From Hydractinia symbiolongicarpus (taxonomy: Eukaryota > Cnidaria > Hydrozoa > Anthoathecata > Hydractiniidae): 64,000 bases of DNA. Positions 12,201 to 24,222 of this stretch are shown one piece after another. The notes below the pieces were generated by a model that did no database searches, was not told the origin of the DNA, and was given only the letters and a program-made list of their open reading frames with translations. The position numbers and the translations under genes were made by a program. Positions within the stretch are counted from its first letter, which is position 1, and each line of letters opens with the position of its first letter. Location of the stretch: contig NC_079879.1 of NCBI RefSeq assembly GCF_029227915.1, positions 24,012,501-24,076,500 of the forward strand, read 5' to 3'.

Positions 12201-15200
12201 GTGTAGCAATAAGTATCACCACAGGCTGAAAAAAAAAGCATTTTAATAAACACTATCTTTTCAGATATGACGGGTCCCTCAACGGATGCTTAATCGCCTT
12301 TCAAGGCTTTTTTTACATAATGCAGACATACATATCCACGATGTGTTACGACTGTTCCGCCTGTAAGTGCATCATGCAAACTTGATTCATCCGTGCTTCG
12401 TCGGCGTTCACCTCCGTACGAGTTAGGAACCGCATGGCCTGTATATCTTCCGTGAGACCGAGGCTACCAACCACGAAGGGGCCGGGCTGTTGATATCTGT
12501 GTCTACGTAGTTCCTAATTAGGCCAGGAGTCGGTGAATTAGCTAGGATGAACTTGTTGGCTTTGTACAGTCACACACGTGGTTCGTGTGCCAAAAAGAGA
12601 GGTCGTGCGAAGCGAAGATTTTCAGTTCTAAGAATAGGTACAGGGGCTTCGATATGTCCAACATGTGGGTGGGGAAATGGTAGCGTAGCTCGTAGTGGTC
12701 GATTGTGGGTTGTTTTCGAAACGATGATTTAGAAGATAGAAGACTGCAACTAATGAAAATTTTTCTCTATTATTCGTAAATTTCATAAAACGTTTTAAGT
12801 ATGATAAAAAAAATATATATACAACTTTAAACAACACCGAAAACGAAAGGAAAAACCCCTTTTCTTAAAAAAAAGTTTTGCCGACGTGAAAGCCGTCGTA
12901 AAAAATTCCTAATTAAAAGGGTTGAAGCTGTCTATAGCAGCCACTTAAAAGAACCATAAATTTAACATTTACGTAACAATAACTTAATATTAATTTATAT
13001 CAGAACTTAAAGAATCATAAATTTTTCCATTAATGACAGGGTGGCCATTGTAAATTTGGATGTTAGAGTAGGTTAAAATCACGTTTGTTAATCATTTTTA
13101 AGTTGTAAGGAATTAAATGACTGGTTTCTTCTTACCAGCACCCTTAGGGCCTTTTTATATGAGAAACGGGCAACTTGCCCATCGAGTTTTCCGACAGAGC
13201 TGGGTAATATCAACTCGGGTTTATATGTAAAGTCATTCTCCATCCCGGGTTTGTATGAAGAAAAACCAGAAGGAAATTGACTATGTCAACAAATATGACT
13301 TCCATCAACAAAAAAAGAAGACAGCAATACTGTTAATGCTTAAAACAACTGTGTTATCACTATTAATGCAAATCAATGGATTAATTTGCTCCTCTCAAGC
13401 TCATTTGCAATTACTCAATCACTTTAGATAACTTAAGATAACTAACTCTACATAAATATCGTTATTGCTTCAATTTGTCAGCATTAAAGTCGTTGGCATT
13501 ATATTCACAGATCAATTTACATTCTATGTTAAAGATAATAGATAACCTACGGAGAAAATATAACCCTGGGAACAAGGTTGGGGATAAATAGCACTACAAA
13601 CAAAATGGCAGACCATTGCAATAAGTGCAACGTGTAGCACGTGTCAGTGTCTCTTCGTCCACTGTTTAAATTTAATTATATGGTATTTACCTATTATAAA
13701 GTACTTCCTACAACGAACCAAGGTGTTTTGTTAATATATTTAGCACTTTTACACCACTTAAAGAACACTCATGGGATTGATGAGAGTGAAATAAACCAGA
13801 AAAAAATCGGAAAAACGCACGTGCAAATTTTCTAAAATAGATTTACGCATGCGATGTGTAGCACCCGTGTTGTCTTCTTCGTGGAATTCTCTGATTTTAG
13901 TTAACACTAAATTCGCATTTTTTGGATTTTATCATAACATAATAGCATTAAAATTTAAATTTAAAAAGCTTGTGAGACATTGTTTCTCAAATTTTAATCT
14001 TTTTTTTATATTTGTTTTCTATACGGTCGCCTCTATTTTCCCCTATTGAGAGTTCGCTATAAATATGCAACTATATATGTTACTATATTTATAGAAAGAA
14101 AAGAAAGATGATTGAAAGTGATGTTGAATCCATTGAAAGTGCTCCAAACCAGGATGATGCAAGAGTTGGTGGAACAAGTCATAATGATCTTACTGTCCGA
14201 ATTCCTGACCATAGAAATGAAAGTAGTAAACCAGTGAAATTAAAACGAAAAAATTATGACAAGATACAGAAACAAAACCAAGAAAAAAATGCAAGATTAG
14301 ATGAAAAGGTAAATTTTTTTTCTGAAACTTGTGAAAAGGGCAAAGGATGTATTTGGGTTGGGTTGTCAGTAAACAATCGAAATTCGATATTACTTGCATC
14401 TGGGTACAGAGGTGAAGAAAAAAATGCCTATAGATTCGGCTGAATTAGCTTTTAAATATTTATCAGCTTTTATTTATATCAACCATGCTGCTCTCTTTAC
14501 TATATATACCTTTGACAAAAAAATTAAGTCTGGTTACTGGTAACAGTGACTTTACTTCTCTGCTAAACCTTACATTTCCATTTTACCCTATTCTAATGAA
14601 AAATTAGTTTGTTAAGACAGGATTTATTAGAGAAGAAAATGTTATGGGACTATTTCTCGGGGTAGTCTGTCACTTTGTATTTATGAAAAATGTACTGTAT
14701 GCCTTACTCTTTTTATGTGGGCATACTATATCGAATTTTTATGGCTACATTTTCAAAAAGAATATTAAGGGTAAATCTTCTAATACACTATCACTTTCTT
14801 ATTTTAGAATATTTGACGGTTGAAAAACAAAAAAACATTAAGAAAGAACTGTCAGCCTATTTTTTTCCTAATGATGTTGCATGCCCAAGAAAAATGTGTT
14901 GCTTTTGATCTTAAAAAACATGCTCCTTTATGCTAGCACTTGTATTCTCACCCCGTGTTGTACTCTGAGACTTAACGAAAGACAAAAGACCATTTGAAGC
15001 CACAAGCCATCCAGGCCAGCCTTTGTTGTCAAGAAAATTGTGCAACAAGAGTGTGAACCCATGCAAATTTAATATAACCAGAAACTTGACAGGTTCTGTG
15101 CCCTGAAACTGTATACAGCATTTTCTCAACAGTAAAATATTGTCCCCCTCCTGTTTTTCGTGCTATCACTCTTTTGTTTGGGGGGTTACACTGATACTGA

Positions 15201-18200
15201 ATCATGATAAGTTTCCTATTTTTGTTTTTCTCTAAACATCCATCTTCACAATAGATGTTTGTAGAAAGCTCATACAAAACTTTTTAAATGCAAGTTTCTG
15301 TTTTGCAATTGCTTTGTTTTTATTTTTTTGGTTTAAGCTAACTGACAGAGATCTTTAATTTACGAACAGAAAAAAAGTGTATCCAGGTTGTTATTAATTA
15401 TTATACACAATGTTCTAGGAAATGCAATGTGAAAAACATTTGGAATTTAACAGACCAGCCTGAAATGTTAGCCACAAACAGCTCAAGAGCAAAGCAATGG
15501 AAATCTGAATAAGACCAATTTGACCATATGCTTTAGTGAAAAAACTTTTTTCTAAGGGGAGTTATTAAAGCTCAAAGTTAAGGGTCTAATTTCAGTTCAG
15601 AGTTTTTTTGCAAATGCTTTACTAGTTTAAATTATACTTTATTTATAGGAACCTGTAATCCCACATGCAATGTCAGAGGTATTTACAGCAGCCAGTAATT
15701 CTACTGTTCTACAATTTACCAGATATATATCTGGTTAAAGTGGGTGTAAAGGAAATGTAACTTGAATTTCATATTCCTACTCTAACATAGTTTATTGTTT
15801 TATTGAAAAGAAAATAATCTTCTTAAACCTTTATTAACCACAGTAATATAACTAGATACAAAATAAACTTCTATTGAGTTTCTTTTCTCTATTTTGTGTT
15901 CCGTGTCTTAATTCATTACTAAATTTTAGCATTGTTTCATTTCATTGAAAGCAGTTATCAATTTACAAGGGCTTGCAAAAAATATTGATTCATTTCTTTA
16001 CACTCACTTTGATTTTTTTAAAAAGGTATGGTCAAATCTACAAAAAAATCAGAGAAAGAAAATGTGTGATTTTTTTTCTAATATTCTTCTTATGTCGAGT
16101 CAAATTCACATTTTTCGCTTTTCTATTTTGTATAGAATTAAAAAGCATTTGAAAGTAAAGTTAATATATTTTTCTTATGGTTGTTACAGAATCAGAAAAA
16201 GCAGGAAAACCTGGCCAGAGAAAATCAAGAGAGATTGAGTCTTTTAGCAAGTGTACAGTCTTATACATCAGCTGATTGTTTTTTAATAAAAAGTGGGGTT
16301 TTTTGAATCTTTATTGACCTTGATATTAAATTTTATAAAAAATCTTTTTTGAGAAACCCATAGATCAACATATGCCAAAAACTTATCATGCCTAACTCCA
16401 ACTATCACAAGTGATAAAAACGTTGTCGCGACAAAAGTAAAAGAAAACTACTGTCAGTTATTGAATTCCTGATAGCATAAAACCGAACCATTTGGTTTTG
16501 ATGTGCTGTGAGGCTGTGTTTTGTCGAAATGGTGAAAGATAATGTTTGCTGATAAAAGAACTGTTAACAACAGTGAGTTGGTCTGGTTATTTCTTCCAAT
16601 GATGTGTAATACTCTACTGATTATCTTCCAATCAAAAGTGGCGCTTTCGATGAACTTATAATTTAATAGCATAATGGTGGTGCGAAACATTGATGTAGCG
16701 CTGTCAATGCTTGTTGACACAGCTTTGAATAAATACCTACAATGTTAAAGTTGGTCTGATGCAAGGTTTGTCTCCCCTGGTTTTCTGTGCTACTGGAAAT
16801 AAAATATGTTCCAGTGATTACTTCTTCTCACAACCATACAATCCAGTGGTTTTTTAATTGCATCATGGTGTTCAATAACTGAGGTCATATTGTTTATCTA
16901 TGGGTTGATTTGACCTACCTTGTTTTACTGTTTTTAGTTGTTTTGTTTTAACTCTAAACTGATCTATTTTAGGCATAGATGCTTTCAAGCTTTGATTTTT
17001 AACTTTTGCTTCGGTTTGTTGATTGGTTTCAGATTTCTCCTGATTCATCTCAACAACCTGCTGCTGCAATTCTTGCTCAAGAAAGTTTGAAACCTAATGA
17101 GGAAAAACTGAAAAATAGAGTTTCACCTCCAAAAATTTCCTATGCAGCTGAAACAAGTTCGGGAAAAAAGGTCACAAAACACTTTCATGAAAGTAAGAGA
17201 AAAGTAAGACTGCCCAGTGTACGGGCGGAGTATTCAGAAACTTGTGCAGTAGAAGTGGATGAATCGATAGGAGAAGTGAAACAGCAAGTGCATGTTATTG
17301 ATGAAAAAGACAAAAGTCAACCTCAGAAGTCAGTGGAAAAAGAGATAGAAGTCATAGAGGTTGATAAAGGTTGCGAGATAAATAGCAACGACAATATATC
17401 TGAGTATGCATCAGCAGAAACATTACAAATTAGTTTTAGAAGTGGGAGTATGAGATCAACTGTATTAGTGGCAAAGGCTGCTGAAGAAAAACCACAAAAT
17501 AATCCTGCCGAGGAGAAGATGCAACAAAAGGAGCAACTTTCTTCAAGGGATAAACATGACTTGTCATCGTCCAGAATCAGTGGTGGCAGAAGCAATCCCC
17601 AAAGTAGTAAAAAAGAACAGGGTGATAGAGAAAGAAAAACTAGCAATCGTGGTAGAAACTCACCTAGCAGTTCCAGAAGAGCCTCTGAATCAAATTCCAG
17701 AAGTACACATGAAAGGCTTGATGTTCGTAAAGATACCAGAAAAAGTAGAAGAACGCCACCACATCCCAATCTTCGGAGAAGTAGATCTCCTGCTGCAAGA
17801 TTTACTCGAGGTTCTGAGAGAAGGCCATGGCGTGGAGAAAGGCAGATTAACCGAGGTGGCCGTTCCACATTTGACAGGTCGTTTAGAAGACGCACAGTTG
17901 AATATAATAACCGTAACGCAAGAAACAGGTCTAGATCTAGAGAGAGATTAAATGAAAAAGCCAAGAGAAGAAGTAGCTCGAGAGAATTGAGAAGAAGAAG
18001 TAGTGATGATAAAGGTCATGAGAAAACCAAAAGAAGTCATGATGACGAATCTGAACTCTCTAAAAAAGAAAGGGATAAAATGAAGAAAGAATTGAAGGAA
18101 GTTGAGATGATGATCGAAATAAAATCAAAGAAAAAGAACAAGGAAAAGAATAGAGAGAATGAGTGTGTTGAAGTAAGTGGTGAAGCAGGCAAAGTGGACA

Positions 18201-21200
18201 AAGTAGATATCGAAACTTCGACTATCAATGTTGCTATACATTCATATGACAACACTCCTGAACCAGCTCCAGAAAGGTATCTTCAATCAATAGATGAGCG
18301 AAAAATTGGAGAAGTTAAAGATAGGAAAAGCTCACATAGTGAGCCTAAAACAGAAGAAGCTGCATCACCCGAAGAAAAGGTTGATACAGAAGCAACAGTA
18401 AAAGGTAAAGTGAATGATACCAATGTGGTGGTGGTAACTACAGAGAATTTTCAAACAAGTATTAAACCTGTTGCAAATAAAGAAGATAATACGGAAATAA
18501 TGGTACAAGAGTCATCAAACGGTGCTTCAGAAAACAAAAGTGAAGATAGTTCCACAAAAAACAAGAAGCATAAACAGAAGAAGGATAAGCAAAGTGATGA
18601 CAGTGGTGGTACTTCTGAGAACACTCAGAAGAGCGGGGTAGGTAAAGATGGTGCATCAACTGTGAGCAAGGAAGAAGTGTCAAGTGACAGTGGCAGCGGC
18701 AAATCTTCTAGTGAAGGTGACTCTCAATCAGACGATAGTGATCACTCAAGTGATAAGGATTCTGATTCAACAGACAATTCTGAGCAAGGAAGGTCCAAGA
18801 AGAAGAAAAAATCTAAAAAAAGAAAGAAGAAAAACAAAAGTGATTTAGAGAGTGATTTATCTGATTCAGATGACAGTGAAGATAGTTTAAAAAAACGAAA
18901 GAAAAGGAAGAAAAAGAGAAAAAAGAAGAAAAAGAAGCGTCGAAAAAAGAAGAAGGATTTAACGACGACCTTAATGGATCAAGAGCAGTTGAAGGCTTGG
19001 TTGGAGAAAGAAAAAGAGAAAATGCGAGAAGATATAATGCGCGAACTGCAGCAGCAACAACAACAACTGCAGCAAAAGGTGTCGAAACCTCCAGGTGAGA
19101 TGTCGAAAAGCGAAATTGCTAAAACAACAGAAAAAAATGAAGTTCAAAAAGCGACTGGGAGCAAAAAGAAAACCAAAGTCGAAGAGGTTCAAGCAGAGTG
19201 TCTAGATGCTGAAGTTTGCGAAAGCACTGATGAGGAAATGTTATTGATGCATGGATTTCCAACTGGGATACCACTAAGCAAGGATAAGGAAGAACTAATG
19301 GAAGTAAATGAGCCTGATGGGGAAAAGGTTAAGAAAGACGAGGAGGAAATTTTTGATTTGTTTAAGTCAGATGAAGACTTGGATTATGACTTAAAAGAAG
19401 AAGGTAATTGGAAACGAAAAGCGAAGGACGAAGATGGAGCGAAATCAGATTCGAAAATGAAGAAGTCTAAAACGTATGATGGAAGTAAGGGCCACAGTCA
19501 TGGTGAGCGCGAAGACAAACATAGACACCGAAGAAGAGATCGCGATCGCAACCATCGCACATCAAGAAGTAATAGTAACTCTGTAAATGGTGATAAAAAA
19601 TCTCCACTGATATCAACGCATCAGAGAAGTGCGAAGAAAGAAATTAAAACAGAAAGTAATTCAAGTAGCTATCGAAATGAAACTCGCAAAGAACAGGTAG
19701 AGGAAGATAAAAGCAGGGAGGAAAAGAATGTCAGTAGGAATCGGCAAGAAAGGAGAAGTGAACGTAGAGGTGATCAACATCAACATCAAAAGCCAGACAT
19801 CCCAGTTAAGCAGGAACGTCAGGAAATAAAAACACCTGTTTTGAAAGAGAGTAAAGGTAAGGAAGGTCACTCGGATTCTGGAAGGTACGAAAAAAGCAGA
19901 TGTCCTTCTATTCCAAATGTGCAGATACCTGTTCAGCTGGAAAAGCAACCTCCAAGCCATGCAAGTGCAACAACACCAGTAGACGGTATGGCAATTGCAA
20001 ACAAGGTAAGAGATGATGTATTTAAATCAAATGATTTTTGGAAAGGTACTACTGGGCAACAAAAGAGGACCCCTAACCCACACGTGAACGTATTTTCGAA
20101 AAACGACTCGACTTTGGAACGAGAAGATGATCCACACAAGCAAGACAATGCATCGAACAGGATCACTGGCCACTGGGTAACACCATCATTGTCCAACATT
20201 CAATCTCGACTAAAAAGTATTGCGAATCTTGAAGATTTGGGCAAAGCGAAAACACCTTGCATCTCAAGACTGGACTCTTCCTCTGAAAAGAACAAATTCG
20301 TTGGTGGTAGAGGTGTTACTGATGACGGTTTTGATACTGGGAGGTACCATAAATCTACAAATAGGTAGGTGTGAATTGTTCTTTTAGTTCAAAGTAAATA
20401 CTTTTTACCACAACAATGTTCAGAAAAGCAGGAAAAGTGAAACCTCCTTTCCGATAGGAAAAACAAGGGAAATTGTTTGTTTTCAAAATCAGTAAGTGAT
20501 AAATTCGTAGGAAAAAAACAATTATGTTGTGTTAAATTTTTTTTAATTCGATTATATGTAGGCAAGTCCTAACTATAAGATATAATTATGAAATTACAAA
20601 GAAAAGCAAGAAAAAGTCATTTTGCTTATGGACAAAAGAATTTCTGTGGTTCAATTGGATAGGACCGGAGTTTAATTTAACAGGAGTTTTACTTTCTGAG
20701 TTTTGAAAGGCTTTTTAACATTTAAAATTAATCGTCACATGGAATGTTTTTTGTATTTTAGCCAATGCGAATGTTGTGCGTAGAGTAATAGCTTAAAAAT
20801 TTATTTTCTATAATTTCTACAGTACCAGAGACAACGAATCTGATAAACGCAATAAAGAGATTGCTGCTAAACTTGAGAAATCTTCACAACACCCGCGAAG
20901 TGAATATAGACAGAGCAGTCGTAATTCTGTTACCGACCGACATTCAAATGGACGTGACGCAAGTGACGCCAAACAACGACGTGATTCCATCGGCAGGCGA
21001 CGTACGTCAACTGAAAAAAGACCTGATTCTATCGAAAGGCGTCGCGAATCTTCTGACAGACTTCGTCGTGAGGATGAACGTTTTCGAAAAGACAACAAGT
21101 CGAAAGAAGCAGTGCGATCAACGAGTACGAGAGCTCGCAACAGTACGAATGATAACAGGGACACTTTAGACAGTCGTTCTTATCGCAGAAGTGAAAAAAC

Positions 21201-21471
21201 TTCATCGTCAACGTATCGATATGGCAATTCGTCAGGTGATCGACGTCACGCTAGTGATGCCGATCTAGGAAAATCGATTAATGATAGCAAAAAAACAGAC
21301 TTGCGCGATATTGTAACCAAAAGCAATCATGACAAGGTCTTTCAACCAGCAGTACAAAGTATGCAAGGTGAATCAAGTGATTCCGATAACAGAAACGAAA
21401 ATTCTTCGACGAGCGCCGTTACGAACTTTACGAGACCTGAAAAAAATTATCGTGGCTCTAAAAGAAGGTAG
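6201..21471 (+). CDS. Ashwin-like N-terminal domain with long SR/Lys-rich tail
   Basis: Five exons, phase-consistent: 6201-6508, 14095-14308, 16190-16252, 17033-20364, 20823-21471; 1521 residues. ATG at 6201 is chosen because the frame upstream has no ATG after a stop. Residues about 36-80 (LSFETLREHLVSRNV...LFRKHILPLPKR) resemble the conserved helical module of Ashwin (C2orf49), a nuclear subunit of the RTCB-DDX1 tRNA-ligase complex; vertebrate Ashwin is only about 230 residues. Exons 2-3 add a charged, coiled-coil-like stretch. Exon 4 is low-complexity: RS dipeptides, a run of Lys/Arg, a Gln-rich coiled coil, acidic patches. Exon 5 is Arg/Ser-rich. The tail suggests a nuclear RNA-processing protein. 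The donor of exon 3 (AGT|gtacag) is the weakest junction. Possibly two genes are joined here; a poly(A) signal after the first exon set was not found. An AATAAA lies about 70 nt after the stop. Confidence 0.65.
6509..7965. other. Intron 1, first part: nothing recognised
   Basis: AT-rich sequence within the first intron of the Ashwin-like gene. Short open stretches exist but none has a domain, good start context or splice-supported extension. A run of AT dinucleotides lies near 6897-6910. Confidence 0.5.
7966..8934. mobile_element. Non-autonomous element with TTCGGCA-rich ends
   Basis: The left end CAGCCTTCGAATTTC and the right end GAAATTCGAAGACTG are inverted copies with one mismatch. Both ends carry repeated CTTCGGCAATTGCC-type palindromic words (7980-8065 and 8755-8910), which look like subterminal transposase-binding repeats. 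I could not find a matching target duplication, so the outer limits are less certain. A second MITE sits inside it (8091-8346). No transposase is encoded. Confidence 0.55.
8091..8346. mobile_element. 256-bp MITE with 6-bp target duplication
   Basis: Perfect 14-bp inverted ends CAGTCTTTTTCAGG and CCTGAAAAAGACTG, flanked on both sides by TTGTAG (8085-8090 and 8347-8352). The 6-bp duplication is the same length as that of the intact hAT element downstream, which fits a hAT-type enzyme with a short duplication. It is inserted into the element at 7966-8934, so it is younger. Confidence 0.75.
9622..12161 (+). CDS. hAT-family transposase with BED-like zinc finger
   Basis: Three exons, 9622-11437, 11533-11743 and 11828-12161, all phase-consistent, giving 786 residues with no stops or frameshifts. 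ATG at 9622 follows an A-rich context. The N terminus has a Cys-Cys/His-His finger (KCLVCSEF near residue 35 and HLKSNTH near 80), the DNA-binding part. The core shows VLVDGSSNAK with the first catalytic Asp, GSDGTNTN with the second, and the CLSHKLELA motif (C-x2-H) typical of hAT. The C-terminal dimerisation block PISNAEVERVFSGFTKMMTR precedes the last intron. The end is basic then Ser/Asp-rich. It resembles the ZNF862-like subgroup. The intact frame across two introns suggests a recent or still active element; domesticated status is unlikely because the terminal repeats and target duplication are preserved. Confidence 0.85.
12270..12735 (-). pseudogene. GC-richer, frame-broken coding-like segment inside the hAT element
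   Basis: Between the transposase stop and the right end. Read on the minus strand it gives coherent protein-like stretches in shifting frames: around 12715-12560 (TIDHYELRYHFPTHMLDISK), 12560-12465 (FILANSPTPGLIRNYVD) and 12480-12345 (GSLGLTEDIQAMRFLTRTEV, ending at a stop). Base composition is clearly richer in GC than the surroundings. No family is recognised. It may be a captured fragment of another gene or mobile element. Part of the right-hand non-coding region could instead have regulatory use. Confidence 0.4.
12925..14094. other. Intron 1, last part: nothing firmly recognised
   Basis: Sequence between the hAT element and exon 2. Around 13150-13260 there is a GC-richer patch with CGGGTTTATATG-type words that may be one end of an old repeat, but I could not find a partner end with a target duplication. 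Confidence 0.4.
14309..17032 (+). other. Introns 2 and 3 of the Ashwin-like gene
   Basis: Apart from the 63-nt exon at 16190-16252 (coding NQKKQENLARENQERLSLLA plus Ser), this stretch is intronic. It contains short open frames on both strands, none supported by domains or splice-linked extension, and no clear repeat boundaries. Confidence 0.5.
17033..20364 (+). other. Giant low-complexity exon (SR, poly-Lys and Gln-rich)
   Basis: A 3.3 kb exon coding about 1110 residues. Visible segments: mixed acidic/basic start; Arg/Ser-rich region around 17640-18010 with RSRSRER; Lys/Arg run around 18796-18960; predicted coiled coil with a Gln run (18976-19080); acidic patch EEIFDLFKSDEDLDYDLKEE (about 19345-19405); further Arg/Glu/Lys-rich stretches to the end. 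The start is set by the acceptor at 17031-17032 and the end by AG|gtaggt at 20364. The long minus-strand open stretch at 17323-17964 is a mirror effect of this composition. Confidence 0.75.
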
Positions 21472-21541
21472 CTTTTAACTGTTTTTATTGTTAGTGTTTC
21501 GACTTTTTACACGACGAAGCGTATATTTTTAAAGTGGAACA

Positions 21542-21547
21542 AATAAA
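21542..21547 (+). promoter_or_regulatory. AATAAA polyadenylation signal of the Ashwin-like gene
   Basis: AATAAA about 70 nt after the stop at 21471, on the coding strand. Position and spacing fit a 3' end-processing signal. Confidence 0.55.
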
Positions 21548-24222
21548 AATGTTTTTGCGCCTATCCCAGCATCTGGAATTCTCATTTTCTCTAACTTGTT
21601 TTGAATTTAATATTTTGAAAAAACGTAGTCTATAAGTAAGACCAAACTTACCCTGCTAACATAAATTTTAATACGAGGAATAAAGCATTCTTTTTATCAA
21701 TAAGTTCATTACCAGACATACCTTATTAACTTTTATTACGTCTGTCCCTTCTTGCGTTCCTTTTTTAAATGTTCCCGGTCAATGTCTCATAGGTAACCTT
21801 TAACGGCCGCCCTTTTATCTTGCTAAAATTGCTAGCGTATGAGCAAACAATATCTAACACACTACTTTGTACATAGCACTTTTGTTACGATTTTAATATT
21901 TCACGTTCGGCTCTTAATATCACGGCACTCAAATGTGTTTCACTTATCGAAATGTGCCTCGATATTTCAAACTCTATATTAACCAGACGAATTTTATCTG
22001 GCTTGGTAGTGAAGGAGTCGTGATATCAAAAGTCAATTGCACTTTATATTTTTTAATATAACGTGATCTTATTTGATATTTCTCTTTCCTGCTGATACAT
22101 CTTCCAACCTTTCCTTTTGTTAATAATCCCTTTATAGTTTTTGTGTATCCATGCTATTGGTTGTTTTCCAGCAATCCATCCAGCAATTTTCCAAAAATGA
22201 CAGAAACAAATCTGGTTTCTTGCAATTAGATGTTCATTTTTTTCTCACGCAACTGTTGATATAATGTAGATTATCTCTTGATATTAAATGCTTATATAAT
22301 ATAAACATACGATGTAATGCTTTTTTGTATTTACTTTAAGAAACATCCGTTAAGCTTGACATTTATCCTCAAAATAGTTGTTTTCGCTTGCTATATGTTC
22401 ACGAGGCATATGCAGTAACCAATGTCCAAATGTTAATAAATGATGTCAGTTGATCGGTTGTTAGTTAAAGTGAAAATATGTCATATTGGAAGTTAAAACT
22501 GTATTTGGCGGTTTTTTATGATGTAAATACATAAGTATGTTCGCATTCAAAGACTAGAATTACACCAGGATATTTATTGCGATTTAATGTGAGCAGATTC
22601 GCGGCTCGATGAAAATCCGCAAATTTAGCATCAGTTCAAAACAAAACGTTTTTTTGTTATCTGATTAGGAACAGGCCTAAATTTCATTGGTTTCCATTTG
22701 TTTATGTTGTGTAGATCAAGCATGAATACACACTTCAAGATCGTATTAGGCGGCTTTGCTGTATGATGTGTATTTTTTTTTTTACAACACTGCAAGTTCG
22801 AAGGTGGGCATACTACCATGCTCCTACCATGTATGATATTTTAACCAGTCTGGGTATTATTTGTTATTTTTCTATTGTTTTAAACAATATACCTGAAATC
22901 CCAGACTGATATTCTTATAACCATATTCTTTTAAAAAAGCGTGCACTTCGTTTTATTTCGTAAAGAAAGCGTCCTTCGGCGGTAGACGCTATGAGTATCA
23001 CATTTAATAAAAACAAGCAGCGACTCTTTTTTGAATTAAACTTCTGAGTAAGATGTTTACAGCAATTTGTAAACCACTGCAAATTATTTTCCTTACTTTT
23101 TTTTTTCCAAACTTGGTAATGTGTGCCTCTTCAAATTGCTATTAATGTCGAAAGCGCACGTCAGAACTTTAATACTTAGATAAAAAGATCTAATGTTTTC
23201 GTCCTTTGTTTATAAACTTGTATAATGCTAACTTTAGGACTTATCTATGATTTGCCTGCGTATAATTAACTAACATCGTCAAAGGCATTCAAGTCGGCAG
23301 CCTACATACGGATACTATTGAGAATTAATCCCTTATCGAAATTTTTTAAATAACTTGAATTTTGTAATAAAACAAATTTTGTTTTTACCACTAATGGATG
23401 TACAGATAAAAATATGAAGGTAGTCTAAATATGTAACTTTAATTTACAAAATTAAGCTGCTCGTGGAAATTATTGAAATAAAGATTTAAAGACCAGATTT
23501 ACAACGACCACGGTCTGTTTTTTCTATGTCGAGATGGCAAGCGTAGTTTTTATTTGGATCTAGACATTTGTGTATTTGTTCTTGTTTATGTAAACATCCC
23601 TGGGAAATAAATTGACACGAAATTAGGGTTTTCTTGTGGAGTATTAAAACAGTGACATGACGTCAACGCGTAGCCTTAGTTGGAGGAATATCTTACGGTT
23701 TTATATATAATGTTGCAATGTTTCCGTCGTGACGGAGCATTTAATCGGTTAAGTAAACAAATTCAAAAACATACTCAAAAAAGTTAATAAACAAATTAAT
23801 TGATGTTCTTTTTAACCAGATATGGTAGTGAGTTGGTACAATGTTTAAAATTCACAAGCCTTTTTTTAAAATCATTGATCTTAAACATGAAAACATTTTT
23901 TTTCTAAACCTTCACAGGCCTAGCTTGCAGTTACGTAAATTCTGAAACAATTTTCAGTTGTTTGTGCACAAAATACAAATTAATAAATGTGAAAATTCCG
24001 AAAAAACCGGTCTGTATTTTTGCAGAGCAAACAAAGCAGTAATTAGATTCTGGTCATTAAATTATCAAGAATTACTTTATTCACCGGGGTGTGTAGAAAT
24101 TATTCACAATAACAACAGGCTTCAGGATAATAATGGTGAAATAAATAATAAATAATGGATCGAGGAGAAACATAAGCAGAATTAAGTTTTAAACTAATGG
24201 CTAATGATCTTTTAAAAATATC
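21548..24222. other. Intergenic region before the N4BP1/Regnase-like gene
   Basis: 2.7 kb with no gene that I can support. A small inverted pair CAGTCTGGG/CCCAGACTG spans about 22841-22904. The last part before 24223 probably contains the promoter and 5' UTR of the next gene, but I see no clear core element. Confidence 0.5.

Larger units (their letters stand above)
9150..12924 (+). mobile_element. Complete hAT transposon with 6-bp target duplication
   Basis: 3775 bp bounded by CAACCCTTTTAATT at the left and its exact inverted copy AATTAAAAGGGTTG at the right. AAGCTG occurs immediately outside both ends (9144-9149 and 12925-12930). Subterminal GACGTGA/CGTCGGCA words are found near both ends. 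It carries one three-exon transposase gene (9622-12161) in an apparently intact state and a GC-richer unexplained segment (12270-12735). Most hAT elements make 8-bp duplications; 5-6 bp is less usual. It lies in intron 1 of the Ashwin-like gene, in the same orientation. Confidence 0.85.

Noticed and set aside
17323-17964. Long open stretch on the minus strand (213 codons)
   Set aside because: It is antisense to the Arg/Ser-rich exon; the Leu/Ser-rich product is what the complement of such low-complexity sequence gives, and no splice or domain supports it.
22841-22904. Tiny MITE with CAGTCTGGG/CCCAGACTG ends
   Set aside because: Only nine paired bases and no target duplication; could be a chance hairpin.
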